Shown here in pieces: positions 47,284 through 60,299 of a stretch of 64,000 nt of DNA. Location: assembly GCF_030936135.1 (NCBI RefSeq), contig NC_082603.1, positions 34,452,329 to 34,516,328 of the forward strand, in the 5' to 3' direction. This DNA comes from Gavia stellata. Its lineage: Eukaryota > Chordata > Aves > Gaviiformes > Gaviidae. Made by a program: the position numbers and the translations under genes. Position 1 is the first letter of the stretch; the number at the start of each line of letters is the position of its first letter. Below the pieces are notes generated by a model, which saw nothing but the letters and a program-made list of their open reading frames with translations, did not search any database and was not told the DNA's origin.

Positions 47284-47560
47284 GCGCACTCGGGGCCGGA
47301 GGAGCGCCTGACACAGCTGGACAGGCTGGAGAAACGACAGGAACCTCATGAAGTTCAACACAGAAAAATGCCAAGTCCCGCACTGGGGAGGAATCACCCC
47401 CCAGCACAAGCACCAGTGCAGGATGGGTGCCAACCGGCTGGCAAGCAGCCCTGCAGGGAAGAACCTGGGGGTCCTGGTGGACACTGAGTTGGCCGTGAGC
47501 CAGCCTTGTGCTCCTGGGGCAAGGAAGTCCCCCGGCACCCTGGGCTGTCAAGGGAGGCGA
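47284..47560 (+). mobile_element. CR1 LINE fragment, reverse-transcriptase C-terminal part
   Basis: Reads gaacctcatgaagttcaaca, then cagtgcaggatgggtgccaa, then gaacctgggggtcctggtgg and gagccag. The partial translation (MKFNTEKCQ, then NLGVLVDTELAVSQ) matches the conserved CR1 ORF2 stretch NLMKFNKGKC...DLGVLVD.KL.MSQ. The fragment is truncated at both ends and stops before the CR1 3'UTR. It carries frame disruptions and is not functional. Confidence 0.85.
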
Positions 47561-50500
47561 TTTAAAAATACAGAAGTGAGCAATGCATGCTTCCAGTAGT
47601 TACCCAGATTGTGATTTTGCTGGGAATATTCCAGTTTATGTGTTCCCCATTGCAGAAAAAGTAATTAAAGTGCAGGTTTCTGGTGTGACCTTCTGTAAGA
47701 GGAAGGATCCCACTCCTCCAGTCATCCTTCTGCTGGGAAAGCAACAGGAGTTAATTTTGTCAAGGCTTGTATGAAATGCACAGGCCCTGGGGTACATACA
47801 GATTTTGCGGACGTGCAACAACAAAACAGTGAGATTCAGCACGTGACGCAGTGGCCAGATGCTGCTGGGCACAAAGACTCGGCGGCAGCGTTGTGGCTCT
47901 CACAACGGAGCACTGCGCTACTGGCACGCAGCCCCAGGAAGACCAAAAGGACACGCAAAAATCCTTTCCTTTCAAGAAGAGCCAAACTGGAAATACGCAG
48001 CACCCTCATGGATGGAAAACCGCTTGGTTTTGGCAGGTGTCATTCTGTTCGCTAATTATCCTAAACAAAAGAAAAGTGAATTGTCTGTGTGAGGCGCTAA
48101 TTAATTACTGCCCATCAGGAGCTTCTTATGCAAGAGCTGTCATCAGCAAAGCAGGGAAAGGCACTGAGAAACTCTCACCAGGAGATCTGAAAATCAGTCT
48201 CGATGGCTTCTGAAATAATGCAGTGTCCTGCTGGTAGGGACTGAATGGAAAAACAAATGATGAAGAGAGATGGAGGAAAGGAGATCCTCGGGGGGCTTTT
48301 TATGTTGATGAAAAGCCTTGGACAGTGAGGTCTCCGGGCTGTGTGGAGTCTGTGTATGATAAAGGTCACCGCGGCGCACACCTCTGTCTGTGTTTCAGCT
48401 GTAATTAGAGTGTCTTGTCTTGCCTTTCTTACCACCAGCAATGCACAGCGCCTCTTTGCATAGTCCTAGAGGCATCCTTTCTAAATGCAAATGAAGCTCA
48501 TTTCCCATCCCTGAAAATTACTTTTAAAACATCCATATATGTTTTTAAACCTGAGCACAGCATTACGGACAGCTAACAAAAGCAAAACTTTCTGGTGCTA
48601 CTTTTACAAAGCTGCTTCTCAGTAGAGAAACTCATTTCAATATTGAAACCAACGCTTGTCAGCTGTGTCGCTTTGTGAGGAAGAATGGATGTGATGGGAA
48701 AGCCAAGGAGCAGACTCACTGTTAATTCTCCCAAATCAAAGCTGGCAAGGAGGTGCTGGGAGACTTACACATAGGTGGGCAGGAGACACAGTGCAGGCTG
48801 GAACTTGTGCTGGAAAGAAACACTCAGAGGCTTATTTCAAGCTTCAAATGATGATTAAAGATCTGGACCAGAAGAGCCTGGCAGTGAAATAATTATTTAG
48901 TATTCTGCCTGCCTAATGTCACAACGAGTCGCAGAGAGCTGATGCTGTTCTGCTAGAACAGCTTGCCACCCCTCTGCTTTCAGTTGTGTGGTCATGAAAA
49001 CACCAGCTGAAGGGCTGTGCAGCCGCTGCTCCGAGCGGAGCGGGAACCGACTCGCTCCTCAGCCCTGGGGCCAGGAGAGAGCCCCGTCGGGGGGCTCGGG
49101 TCTGAGCTCCCTTTCTGCACAGCGCACCGTCCCGCACGCCCTGGCACCTTCTTCTGGCTGGAGCGGGAGGAAAGATGGCAGCAGAGAGATTTCCTCCTAC
49201 AACTGCATCTAATATGAGGGATGTTTGCTGGGTTTCTTTTTGTTTTCGATCCACGGGATTTTGAAATGCCCTCTGAAAATACATACATTTTATTTGCATC
49301 TTGTCTTACAACTGTGGGTCCCTTTTGCTTTTTTTCTGACCAGCTAGATATGAAAATAGATGTTGAATCAGGAGCCCTGTCCTTATCACTCTGCGATGAC
49401 TAATATCCAATTTCCTACCTGGGGTTTCAATAGATTGCTCTCTAAACCCCTTGGAGCTATCTAGCTGAAGCAGCCACTCCTACATTGTTGCATTGGCAAG
49501 GTTAAAACTGCGCTAGCTTTTGCAGCGATCGAAATTCAGCATATCTGAAGACGTATTTCAATGTGAGTGCTGCTTTGTGACACCTTCACGGTGCTGCTCA
49601 GAATTGTTAAGTAGTGACAGCGACCAGAAACACACGCCAGGCTAGTGTCAGTGTCCGAGGCAAACGAGGAGGGCCAAACGCCAGCAAGAAATGAGCTCAT
49701 CAGAGCCCACCGGCTGTCATGAGCAAAGGAAGGAAAAATTCTGCTTTGATGATGATTCGGATAGAATGGGTTTGGAAGAACAGATTTTGTCCCACATTTT
49801 CTAAGCTGACCATTTACCTTCAGCACCCAGTGCTGAAACCCTCCGTCCTGCTTACTCCATCACCCGCAGACATAAACCAGCTGGCCCTGCGTTCAGCACT
49901 CCGCTCCGCTACTGTTGAATCTACGGGAAAATACAGGGGGTCTTCAGAGAGCAAATATGTCCACTGCTGCCTCGTATGTTAGCAAAACAAATAATCAGAA
50001 TTGAGTTTAATATACACCGCTCAGACCGCAACCTGAATCTTGTCTTGCCTGCCATTATAGTGGTCAGCAATACAGCTGACGTTCATTGCTCTAAACAGCT
50101 GTTGTTTATTAGATCTTGTTTTCTTTTAACTTCTTTTTGTTGGATCAGTTACTGTCAGGTGAAAACATAGCAGGTTTTCTTGTTGTTTTAAAAATTTGCT
50201 CTGGCTTTTGGTAGGCCAAATGTAGTGTGTGAAAGACAGTGGGACTTTTCTTGCCAATGTGAGATCCTTTTTCACACTCCTAAAAAATCACAGGCTTAGG
50301 GTCTAAAGTCTAAATGGCTGCTGATTTGGTATGGTTTTAGAGAGCTGATGTTAATTAGCTGAGCCTAGTAAATTAATTGTTTTGTAAAATGGGTTATGTT
50401 AGTGGAGTTGCACCCTGACTGAATTAGACACATTTTGGACATGATTTTCTAAATCTAATGAAAAACCTAGATGCAAACAAGAAAGCTAAATAAAACCTTA

Positions 50501-51574
50501 TTTTTGTAAGCCTCCTTACACGGAGAAAAAACACTTCTCTGTGCATTTACCAGAGTAAGCCTACAGACTGTGTAGCTGCCTTCTTTAGCCAGAGTGTTAC
50601 TGATAGACCAGGAGCGCTCGTTCAGGCTTGCTCGCTGTGCTGACACAGTCCCCCAAGAGAAGGCGGCTGGGCTACAACGGCTGACACCGCTGTGCAAATA
50701 CTGCCTGTCCACACAGTCCTTCCGCCGGTGGCTGTGGGTTATTGAGGACTTCAGATGTTTGTGCATGAGATGCAGCTTACCCGAGCTGGACTCTGGATTT
50801 GTGAGTTTGTGTCTTTGGCAATGGCAACAAAACCTTGTACTGCAGACCAAGTGGGAGATGAGCTGAAGAAAAGGAGTGAAGAAAAACACCTTGTAAAGAA
50901 CGTCGGATGATAGTAATGGGTGCTGGAAGTCTGCACACAGCACCGAGCAAGCCAGAGGACACGGGTTACAGCAGACAGCTACAGCTGTTCTGTGCCCTAT
51001 TTACGACGTTCAGTGACCTGGAAGAGGAAAAACAGAAGGTTGGCTCAAATCATGGAAAGACTATGATTCCTAAGGAGAATGAGGTCATCAGTCAAGATGA
51101 ACACCTGGAAAAAGGGACGAGAAGCATGGGAGCTCTAATAGCCAGGATAAAGAGACATGTTCATCCTGCTGCTGATTTTATCTCAGGAGAAACACTGCAA
51201 TGTACAAATCTAATTGTAGCCCTTAACAGGCAGTTTGGAGCCATCCATTCTTCAGGGCTGATCAAAACCCATCGAGAGCTGAAGGAAAGAAGTGTGACGT
51301 GGTAGGGACCTGTCATCCAGACACCTTATGGACTTCCAAGGCAAAGTGTCACGGGCCAGTTTACAGACATTTGTCTAGACTCAGACTTGCAGATCAAGAC
51401 CAGAAAAAGGAGGCCAAAGTCTGCAGAAGTGCCTGTTTCATGATGTGCAGCAGTGCGAAAGATGGGATGAGACTGCTGCGTGTGCCTCGTGTTTATAAGA
51501 GTGACCCTGATGTGGCTCTTGTCATTTTTGCTGGTAGCAAAAGAGAGCAAATCACTTTGCAAGGCACATGTGAG

Positions 51575-51895
51575 AAGTGGAAAGGAGGGCCCTGACCAGC
51601 CTCACCTGGGGCCTCCACCCACACCCCCTGCCCAGGGGCTCTATTTCAGCTCAGCCCTGGGCCCTCGGCCCCCACCCGGGCGATGCTGGAGGAGCTCCAT
51701 CACAGCTGTCCATGGCCATGGACCCTGTTGACCCCAGCCTGTGGGCTGGCTTCACCTCAGGCCTGTCTCATCACTATGGACCTGTCCGGCAATCACTGGG
51801 ATGTGTCTCCCCCAGTTACTGTCGCCAGACCTGATCCAGCCAGAGCACCACTGCCCCCAGAACCTCGGGAAGGAGGCTTGGAAATCTGTCTGGAG
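51575..51895. repeat. GC-rich block of unknown origin, possibly repeat-derived
   Basis: About 320 bases of very C-rich sequence start near gaaggagggccctgaccagc-like text and contain cccacaccccctgcccaggg, with sharp edges against AT-richer DNA. The composition resembles an avian LTR or other inserted repeat, but terminal repeats, target-site duplications and family words could not be confirmed. Confidence 0.25.
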
Positions 51896-52104
51896 GAATG
51901 GGGAGGTATGAGGTCCATGTTAGAACAAAAAAGGCCTAAATCTCATAAAATGCAATAGCTGGTTTTTTTCTTAGATCACTTAAAATGATTTCTCCTAAGC
52001 AGCTGTAAGGAAATGGTATGCAGAATAGATTATTTGGACTAGCATATATCCAGTTCGGGTTGGTGATTTGCAAATATCCTGCCGGAAAAAACTACCGCGT
52101 GAGC

Positions 52105-52221
52105 GGAATCATGGAATAACGGAGGTGGGAAGGGACCTCTGGAGATTGTCCAGTCCAACTCCTTGCTCAAAGCAGGGTCAGCTAGGGCAGGCTGCCCAGG
52201 ACTGTGTCCAGTTGGGTTTTG
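52105..52221 (-). mobile_element. CR1 LINE 3' fragment, reverse orientation
   Basis: On the plus strand: ggaatcatggaataacggag, gggaagggacctctggagat, ccagtccaactccttgctca, gctgcccaggactgtgtcca, gttgggttttga. This is the reverse complement of a CR1 3'UTR (typical words gaagggacctctggagatc and tccagtccaac). The element is therefore in minus orientation and 5'-truncated. Confidence 0.85.
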
Positions 52222-53854
52222 ATAGTAGAACAAGTTTAAGGTATAATTTGCAAAAGCATTATTTTCCTCTGCAGAGAATGGCTTGTGCAAGAATCATCAC
52301 TTGGGTTTTCCACAATTGATGTGGGAAGAGAAAGGCCCACTGAGAGAATGGGTTGAAACTTCACTGAAATTTGTGGTTGTAACTATCTGTTCAGGATCAA
52401 TGAGCTTAAACCTGTGTTCATAGTAGTGTTGAGCCTTTAATGTTTGTTTCAAAGTAAACCCATTTTCCTATTCCATGTAAAATATTAATGTTTAATTTAA
52501 TTAAGTGGCTCGAATATTGGCACTTTACAAAATCAAACATTTCCCAACGGATGAAGAATGCCAGCTTTAATGTCAGGACTTAATTTCTTCTATCTATCTG
52601 ATACATCTATTACTTGTGATCAGATCCGTTTATTAGATGGAACTTCAGCTGGTTCCTTCATAAAATACAAGGACCTTCCAGCCTTAGCTGTTATGCAAGA
52701 CAAGAGCTGAAAAATATTGTTAGCGGCTATTTTTTCACAGAATTCATCAACATCTAGCCAACAGACCAGCCCTCCCTCCTACAGCTTTATAAACTGGGCT
52801 GGATGCATCAACACTTGAGTTTTAGGCTGCCAGCCAGTGAGTCTTCACCGCGAGGATTAGAATTCTTCACCAGCAGGTTTCTCTGCAAGTGTCAGCTGTG
52901 ACCCTGACCACCACTTTCCACTTTGACCCTCTCAGGGATTTAGATATTCATAAAAGGCTTGGTCGAATGAATCAGCTCTGCGTCTGACAGTCTTGTCAAT
53001 TAATACCGTGTGGCTGAGGGGGAGGAAGAGGAGCGAAGTGCATGTACTGATCAACGTACACAACCAAGGCTGCGGAGAAGCTACAGCGCACTAGCTAAGT
53101 GACATAAGCTTCTTCCTTTCTCGATACTTTGCCTGAAAGAAACCGTCTTCTCCTGTCCTCCCTGCTAAAACCAATACCTGATCCCTCGGGGCAGGGTTAA
53201 GGTGGTACCTTTGGGCCTGTTACGAAAGCTGTTGAACCATGACCTGAACCAAAGGGAACACCCAGCTTTTCCAAAACAGGCCACAAAATAATCCACCTTC
53301 CTCCCCATGGTTTTTTCTGCTCTATTACATTTATTTTACGGGGTACCCAGTGCTTCCCAGCTAATGTCTGTGATGATGCCCGAGGGCTAAGAATTCCCCT
53401 GATGCCCAGCCTCCCTCTTAGAGCCCAGTCTGTAGAGAAAAATGGGAGTCCGAGCCATCTCGGCCTCACTTCTCAGGAAGTGCTGTAATGTTACTTCTGC
53501 ACTGAAAGGCTGTTGTCTTAAACCAAAATAGTCTGGTTTTCAAACTTACTTCAGGAGAAATCATCCATGGAATTATCCTATGACAAAACCTTTCATGCCA
53601 CCACTGCTTCCCATCTTCTGACATCCTGACTGCCGCAAGCTACACCTGCATGCTGGTCTATAAATGAGAAAGTCCTGTGGCTGCATACCATCCTCGGCTT
53701 TGCTTTAGGACTGCAGAGAAGTAGGCTATGTTTAAAAACCACATGGCATTTTAGAAGATTTTATAATTAATAAAAGGAGCTTCAGTGGGTTAGTGAGCTA
53801 CTGCCCTTTTCATATGGAAAGCTAGTTGATCTTTCCTAGGGAAGACAGTCTGTT

Positions 53855-53869
53855 GGGGGGGGGGGGGGG
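53855..53869. repeat. Poly-G tract (G15)
   Basis: A run of 15 G in intergenic DNA. It may be length-variable and prone to sequencing error. Confidence 0.9.
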
Positions 53870-55502
53870 CTGCCTGGATTGCTATATTTAGCATGTTTAC
53901 ATGCATGATTTGGGAATCAACAGCAGTCTTCTCATCCATTCCTAAGAGTGAAAAGACAGATTAACAGCCTTCCAAATGAACTTTTGAAGGGATAGGAAGT
54001 GCATCCTTCACAGAACAGCTAACTTTCATGCATTTCTCACAAACAGGTTTCTAATACTACTACAAGGAAGCTAAGCAAACTAAGCTAAGCTAAGCAAGGA
54101 CCGAGTGCCTGCCCTGCACCTTGTCCCTCTTTGCTCAGTCTGTCACCCCCCAGCTCTTGAAAGCAAAAGCAACAACTCTTCTACTTCTGGTATTAAACGT
54201 GGAGGGTAAATTTCATTGCCTGATCACAGGAGCACAGACAGCATCTGTTATACCCCATTTAATTCCCCTCTATTTGATATAGATGAGCTTCTTCAGCTAT
54301 TTCAGCTGCAGTGGAAGGACAGAGATGGGAGCGCAAATATTCATTAACTCTGCCTAACGAATTAATTCATTGGTCTCTTACAGTATTCAGGGTATTTGTT
54401 TCCTTCCCCTATTTCCATATTGTCCTATTAATCTCCTAGCAGTCTGCAGCCTCCCATCAGTTTTCACCTGAATTCCTTTTTGTGGTACCAAGGCCTTTAT
54501 GGAAGAGGAGAGGAGATGACAAAGCTGTTTGGGTTTGAGGAAAGAAGACAACTGTGGGGGGAGGTACTCTGCTTGTTGGTGTTGGCAGTACCAAGAAATC
54601 TCCTCCTGCTCCTCTCTGAAAAGAGGAATTTTGGAGGGGGCAGGGGGGAAACGAACCAAGAACAAACCAAGAAGATTGTGCAAAATACCACAAAATGGGA
54701 ACCATTTTCTCAGTGGAAGCTCTGGGGCTGCGCTGCCTGTTGGGGGAGTGGTGGAGGGCGTAGGAACCGCAGGAACCAGGAAACGTGTCTGCTGGTGACG
54801 TCCTTCATGGTGCAACCCCAGCCAGCTAACCAGCAAAGAAGAGGTTGGGGAGGGAAGAAATTTCACCTTAGAGGCAGAAAAATTATCCTTTTTCTTTTGG
54901 CAATGGAGTAAGGGCTGTGTTCCCCTTCGCTTCCCCTTATTTTTAGCATCGCCAATATCAGCCATTCTCATTCAAAACACATTTGCTTTTACTCCCTTTC
55001 TATTTTAATAGGAAACATATCTTCTTTTTACTGTTTTGACAGTACCTCACTGAACCCATTTATTCTATTCTCTACAAGCTCTCCTACCACATTTATCGCC
55101 AAAGTATCCGAGTGCATTAAGCAAAATGACTAACATCTGCCAGGTTATTTTTTTCTCTCATTCTCCTCAGGAAAAAAATACGGATGCAACAGTGTCCTAT
55201 TTTGTTAAGTGGGATGTTTTCCGGATCCTCTTTTACATATACATTGCTCTATTTTTTTATAGTAGAGAAAGCAAAGCTCAAGAAATATACACTTCACATG
55301 CAGCAATAATTGGCAACACATTTATTAATGATATTTACTTCTTGGTTCATTCCATATCCTCAGATTTGATCCCGAGATAGTTCTACTTTCTGGCCACAAA
55401 GCTGTACCACCCTGTCGCTGACCAGCAGTGATGAAGGTGTCTGCAATACTCTTCATCCTACTGGGCAGCCTTTTGGCTACGGTGAGCTTGCAGCACGGAG
55501 GA

Positions 55503-55985
55503 TTAGGAAGGTGGGAACTCTGCACTTGATTTTGTTTTACGGGGAACTTGAGTAGAGTCCAGGATGGTTACCAGTGCTGCTGAGGTGATGTTCTGCAATG
55601 TCCTGTATACTAGCTGGAGTTTTTGCAGGGCTGTGAGCTTCCTTCCCAGCTGCATCACACTGCTGTACTTCAACTGAGACGTGACGAAGGCATGAATAAT
55701 TGCAGTCAAGTCATACACCAGAATGGAACAGAAATGGTAAAAATTCACCTGGAGATGATGAAAAGCATTACTCAGACTGGCAAGTGAGAGCTCAGTGTCA
55801 ACAACGCATCCAAAAATACTCTCGAGTTACTGCCTGAACTGACCACTTGTGCATCATCTCTACACTGTTGGCACTCAAGTGTTTATCACCAGATGTCTGT
55901 CCACTGACTGCTATGGGACCCTGTAAGTGGAGGAACACGGTCCCATTCCTGTGAAATAGATGTCCCCCTTCAGAAAACATTCAAA
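55503..55985 (-). mobile_element. Degraded non-LTR (LINE) reverse-transcriptase remnant
   Basis: On the minus strand the frame from 55748 reads DLTAIIHAFVTSQLKYSSV and then ALQKLQLV. These match the conserved C-terminal reverse-transcriptase stretch of CR1/L2/L3-type LINEs (..AIIHAFVTSRLDYCN...KLQLVQNAA). Just upstream, about 55750-55810, CVVDTELSLASLSNAFHHLQ fits the preceding LGV.LD..LS...S..FHL segment, but in a different frame. Stops and shifts show it is an old dead copy. The exact family cannot be fixed by eye. Confidence 0.6.
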
Positions 55986-56576
55986 GCCTCGTAATGTATT
56001 ATCCTGCCCGTTCCTGTATGGAAGGCAGTGGGATCCCAGGGTGAAAAGTTTTAGCATGAAGCGGCTCTCGAGAATGAGAACAGATGCCTCCCTCCTACCT
56101 ACTGAGAGGAGGAGACCAATTCATCACTGCCGGTTAAACTGTTTCGTCTCTATGCCTTGGCCTAAATTTGTGCTGAGCTGTGAATATTAGCATCAGAGAG
56201 ACACACGTGGAGGTGGCCTTTGGGCACCTTCTCTGTGGACTCTCACAGGAATGGGGAGGTTTCGCCATGAGCAGATAACCTGGTATGCCACAAGCGGGAA
56301 TCTTCAGGATTTGCCCGACTGCTGGGTGTTTGAGAGTTCAAATGATGTCTGTGAGGAATGACAAAGGCATTGATCATACAGTATTGGTCAGTGTAAGTCG
56401 CTTGTAACCTTTTCACACAGCTGGCAGGATATCAGTCAGATTTATGGGTATTAAGTCCTTTAGGATGTTTAGAGCTTCTTGATAATGAAAAATTTGTGCT
56501 CATGAATGGTATTTGGTAACTATTAGTACAGCAGCGTTAATAAGAGTAAGCTTTGCAGCTTTCAGTATTCAGTTCT

Positions 56577-56667
56577 AGTGCAGATTATGAGCGTTCAGGA
56601 TTGGTGGAATATCTCAATGCCATGGACGACGACTTGAAGTTGACTTGGCAGCTGCAGCAGAGGAAGG
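56577..56667 (+). other. Exon-like open segment ending in a consensus donor
   Basis: Read on the plus strand, the segment gives SADYERSGLVEYLNAMDDDL then KLTWQLQQRK with no stop and ends AAG|gtaaga, a strong donor. The upstream acceptor (agctttgcag) has a poor pyrimidine tract. The protein text is not one I recognise with confidence; the EYLN..DDDLKLTW part vaguely recalls Penelope-type reverse transcriptases. It could be an exon of an unknown transcript, a repeat relic or chance. Confidence 0.2.
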
Positions 56668-59600
56668 TAAGAATAACACAGGCTGTGATCGTATCACAGC
56701 CTGAGCTCTAAGAAGTTTCTTAATTTCATCCTCCCTGTATCAGCCTTTGCTATCTGTATTCAAGTTTCCAATAGGACGTCAGAAAGCCAGAGAACTGTGA
56801 AGAGAGGAGGATCATTTGAGTCCCCTGCTGCAAGCTAACATGCAGCAGTAACGACCAGGTCCTCCTCCCATCAGGGTGAAGCACTGCTGTCTATTAGGCT
56901 TTGGAACTTCGTCAGTGTTTGTGAATCGTTGACTGAATCAGGATTACTGATACTTCTTGTTGCCAGGGAGTTAAAAGATAGTATGTGCTGCCTGAAGGCT
57001 GTGGGGGACTAAGAGCAAGATTTTAATTTTCCTGGCCTTGTAGTCTAGAAGATAAGGGTTTCTTTTGGCCATTTGAGAATTTTGTGTCCTGCTGTAACTT
57101 ATGTATGTTCAGTGCTTACAGTTAAAGAAACAACTCTCCTAAATACTCCATACCCAACAACCACGGATTTGCCTGAACCTAAACCACAGCGATTAAATCT
57201 AGAATCTAGGGAAGGGGTGCTGAAACTGACCTCACTGCAGAGTTTCACAAAGTTTAACACCCTTTCACACGAGACTCTTGATCAGATTTCTTACACGACT
57301 GTCCGACCAAGGCAGCACACAGAGGGGGGAAAAAAAATCACCTTGCTTCTTACTCACTGTTCCTGCATGCTATCAAAATGCTACAAATGGTTTTGCAGCC
57401 CAAATTTTATAAAAGGTACTGGCATGTTTTGAGAGGCCTAGGAAAAAAATCGTATAAATGTTTGAAGAGTGAAGAAAATGCCATGTATAATTAATTTGAA
57501 GAGTTTGATCTACTTGGTTTATCAAAAAGTGGATTACGCAGTGACTTGATTAGCATGTAAAACACGTTAAGTTTTTGGTTTAGCAGGGAAGGGCATAAGA
57601 ATCACTGATTGAAAGCTGAAGTGAAACAAGTTCAAATCAAGAGTGTTAAGTACATACTTTGTCAGTGAGCAACCAGAGGAACAGACTGCTAAGTGGTGAC
57701 TTCTCTGTCCTATCTTCTGACCCAGGCTGGGTGACTCTAGGAGATAAGCTTCAGTCAAATACACAACACTGAGCAGGAGGAAACTGGTGAAATGTAATGG
57801 CCTATGAAGTACAGAAGGTCAGACTAGAGCTGGTGCTGGTCTAGCTTGTCTCTTTTGGAGGCATTGGGACTTGTGTGCCTTAGTCTCTCCCAAAAGCACA
57901 TCCTTCCCATGACAAAAATGAAGATGTTCCTTACCTAAGGGTGAGGCTTGCGGCAGGGAAAGCCTGTGTGTGTACTGGTGCAGACGGGTACGTGTCCATC
58001 CCTGTGGGGCAGCATATGGGGCCGTAAGCCACCCCAGCACTTTCAGACCTACGGTGCCATCCTGACCAGGGCTAGCAGAGGCTCACAGCTCCGTCTCAAG
58101 CAGGGCTCCTGCACACGCTGCCACACAGGCTGCTTTGGCCACTGGTGCTTTGCACGGGGGTGAACTATCCCTGGACAGCCGCTTAGTAATGCGGTATGGC
58201 ACCGAGCGGCCTTCCTTTGCAGGACCTGGAGGTGGTCACAGCGGCAAGAGCCTAGCTGGCTGCTCTGCAAGGTGATGGCTCCTGTTTCTGCCAAAACTCA
58301 GCTGGAGTCCCTGTTGCCCCAGCCTCTAGTGTCTTGCTTTTGTGTGAGACAACAAAGTTCAGCTCCTGTGACCAAACATAAGCATCCTAAGGATGTCCAC
58401 ATCCAACCACGACATTGGGAAGAGTTGTCCGATCTAGTGGTGCAAATCTTCCTCTTTTGGGACTTCAGACTTGATAGGCTAGTAAATGCCTAATACCGGT
58501 ATTTTACTGGCAAAGGAAAGGATGAGGTGGTAAGTTATAATTGTGCAAAACATTCTAGAGAAATGCTTTTTGCTTTAAAAATTCTGGCAGCACACCATGT
58601 ATTCATGGCATCATGTATTCATGGAGGTTGCCTTTCTTCTGTACCCTTGCTTGCAATATGAAGTAATGAAGGAAATACAGTATATACCCAAAATGATCAT
58701 TTGAATTACAACTGTTAGCAGTCTTACACTTTTTTTTTTTACACTACATGTACAGAAATAAATTTGCCCTTATTTGGGGGGGAGGGGAAAATGGAACTTT
58801 TGTTGATAATTAGTTTTATATTTTGTGTATGCTAAAAAGCAACTTCTGCATATTACAGAAGTCTATCAAGCAGTTATTGACTCTTAGTTTTACCATAATG
58901 TAACTGAATAGCTATACAGACAATCTTTTTTCCTCTTTATAATTATATGGTACAAAACTTTCATTCAATATCGTTCTTTTACACTGCACTGCATAAAGAC
59001 TGGTTTATCAAGATCTGGTATGGTCTGTGCTGTGGGATACTAGGCTATGGGATGGTACTTGAGCAAGAATTACAACACAGCAGCCTTCTGTTCGGTTTTC
59101 AGAGGCTGTAGTCATTAATCCCTGAAAAAAATGAAGGGTCTATGTGTCACCCACAAATAGCGAGTTTAACTCTTAATTCAAAAGGTTTTATAATGAATAC
59201 ATTTTATTTTTTGTATTCTGAAGTTTTGGGAGTTGGAGTGGGTTCTTTAAGCCTTTTAAATGCTGTTCCTCAACCGTGATGACTAGAAACTTCCTCTTTT
59301 TTTTAAAATATGAACCAAGTTCTTCACGTCATTACTCCAGAAACTGGGCCTTTGATAAGGACATCAAACACCCAAAGATGTCACATCACTGTTAGGATCA
59401 AACAGAAGTTCCTACCGTGACAAAACCATATAAAATGAGTTATCCTTATCTTCCACGTCATGGGTGTTTGGGGGTGGTGTGACCATCCAGCGGCCTTAGC
59501 GTACAGATGTGAGACGCTTTGCCATTGCACCTTTAATGTAAGCAGCTGCCTCTTTGCCAGCCCAGCCAAGCTGTGCCGGCGTGGCTTTCCAGGCGCGTAC

Positions 59601-60220
59601 AGCCGCGCGGACCTTCCAGGGGACGGATGGTGCCCCTGCCACGGCTGTGCTGGGGCGTCCTCCGCTCCACGCCTTAGGCTGCCGGGTGCTGAGGGCCACG
59701 TTTCCTGAGGCAAGTCCTCGAAGCGCCACGAGCTGCTTCCTCTCCTGCTCGGCCCCTACGCATGCAACGATAAATTGCCTTCCTGCGTTATTCCCGGGGA
59801 ATTTGCGGCAGGCCTTCTCCCAGAGCTCACCCCGGAGGGCTGTTGGCCAAACGCGGCCGGCGAGGCCCGAAGGCTGTTGGTGCGCCTCACCCGTGGCTGC
59901 CCGTCCCGGGGGGCTGCGGGGGGACACCCTCATGGCTCCCGCGGCGGGCGGCGCTGGGCCTGTGCTCCCAGGCAGGGCCGGGCCGAGGGCTGCGGAGGGC
60001 CCCCCCTCGCCGGCGCTGCCGCCCCCCTGCCCGCGGCCGCCGCAGGCCCGGCCGGCCGCAGCTCCCCCCCGCCTCCAGGCCGGCCCGCCGCCGCTCGCCC
60101 CTCACGCCGCCCCCGCCCGGCGGGCGGGAAGCGGGGCGCTGAGGCGAGCCCGCCCCGCGCCCACAGGGGAAGGCGCCGCTCCCTCCCGGCAGCGCGGGGA
60201 AGGGCGCGGAGCGGGGCGCA

Positions 60221-60248
60221 GCCCAGCCCAGCCCAGCCCAGCCCAGCC
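60221..60248. repeat. (GCCCA)5 pentanucleotide repeat
   Basis: Five perfect GCCCA units plus a partial unit inside the CpG island, just upstream of the candidate first exon. Such GC-rich pentamers in promoters are often length-variable. Confidence 0.93.
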
Positions 60249-60299
60249 GCCGGCGCAGCCCTGCCAGGTGGTGGCCCCGATAGCTCCGCCGCGCTAAGC

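Larger units (their letters stand above)
42601..59559. other. Intergenic region between LEPR and the next CpG-island promoter
   Basis: About 17 kb with no gene recognised. It contains CR1 pieces at 45.05, 47.3 and 52.1 kb, a LINE reverse-transcriptase remnant at 55.56-55.99 kb, a weak CpG-rich patch at 43.68-44.04 kb, a GC-rich block at 51.58-51.90 kb, a G15 tract at 53.86 kb, and an exon-like segment at 56.58-56.67 kb. Open frames of 100-190 codons occur on both strands but look accidental. Confidence 0.55.

Noticed and set aside
50467..51595. Several 90-158 codon open frames in intergenic DNA, e.g. 50907-51305 plus
   Set aside because: The translated text matches no family I know, and frames on opposite strands compete. 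There is no promoter or splice evidence.
54387..54971. 194-codon minus-strand and 143-codon plus-strand overlapping open frames
   Set aside because: Purine-rich on the plus strand, low-complexity protein, no known domain and no supporting gene structure. Possibly repeat-derived, but not shown.
57800..57835. Possible CR1 or older repeat tail (cagaaggtcagactagagct)
   Set aside because: The match to known tails is too short and partial to support a call.
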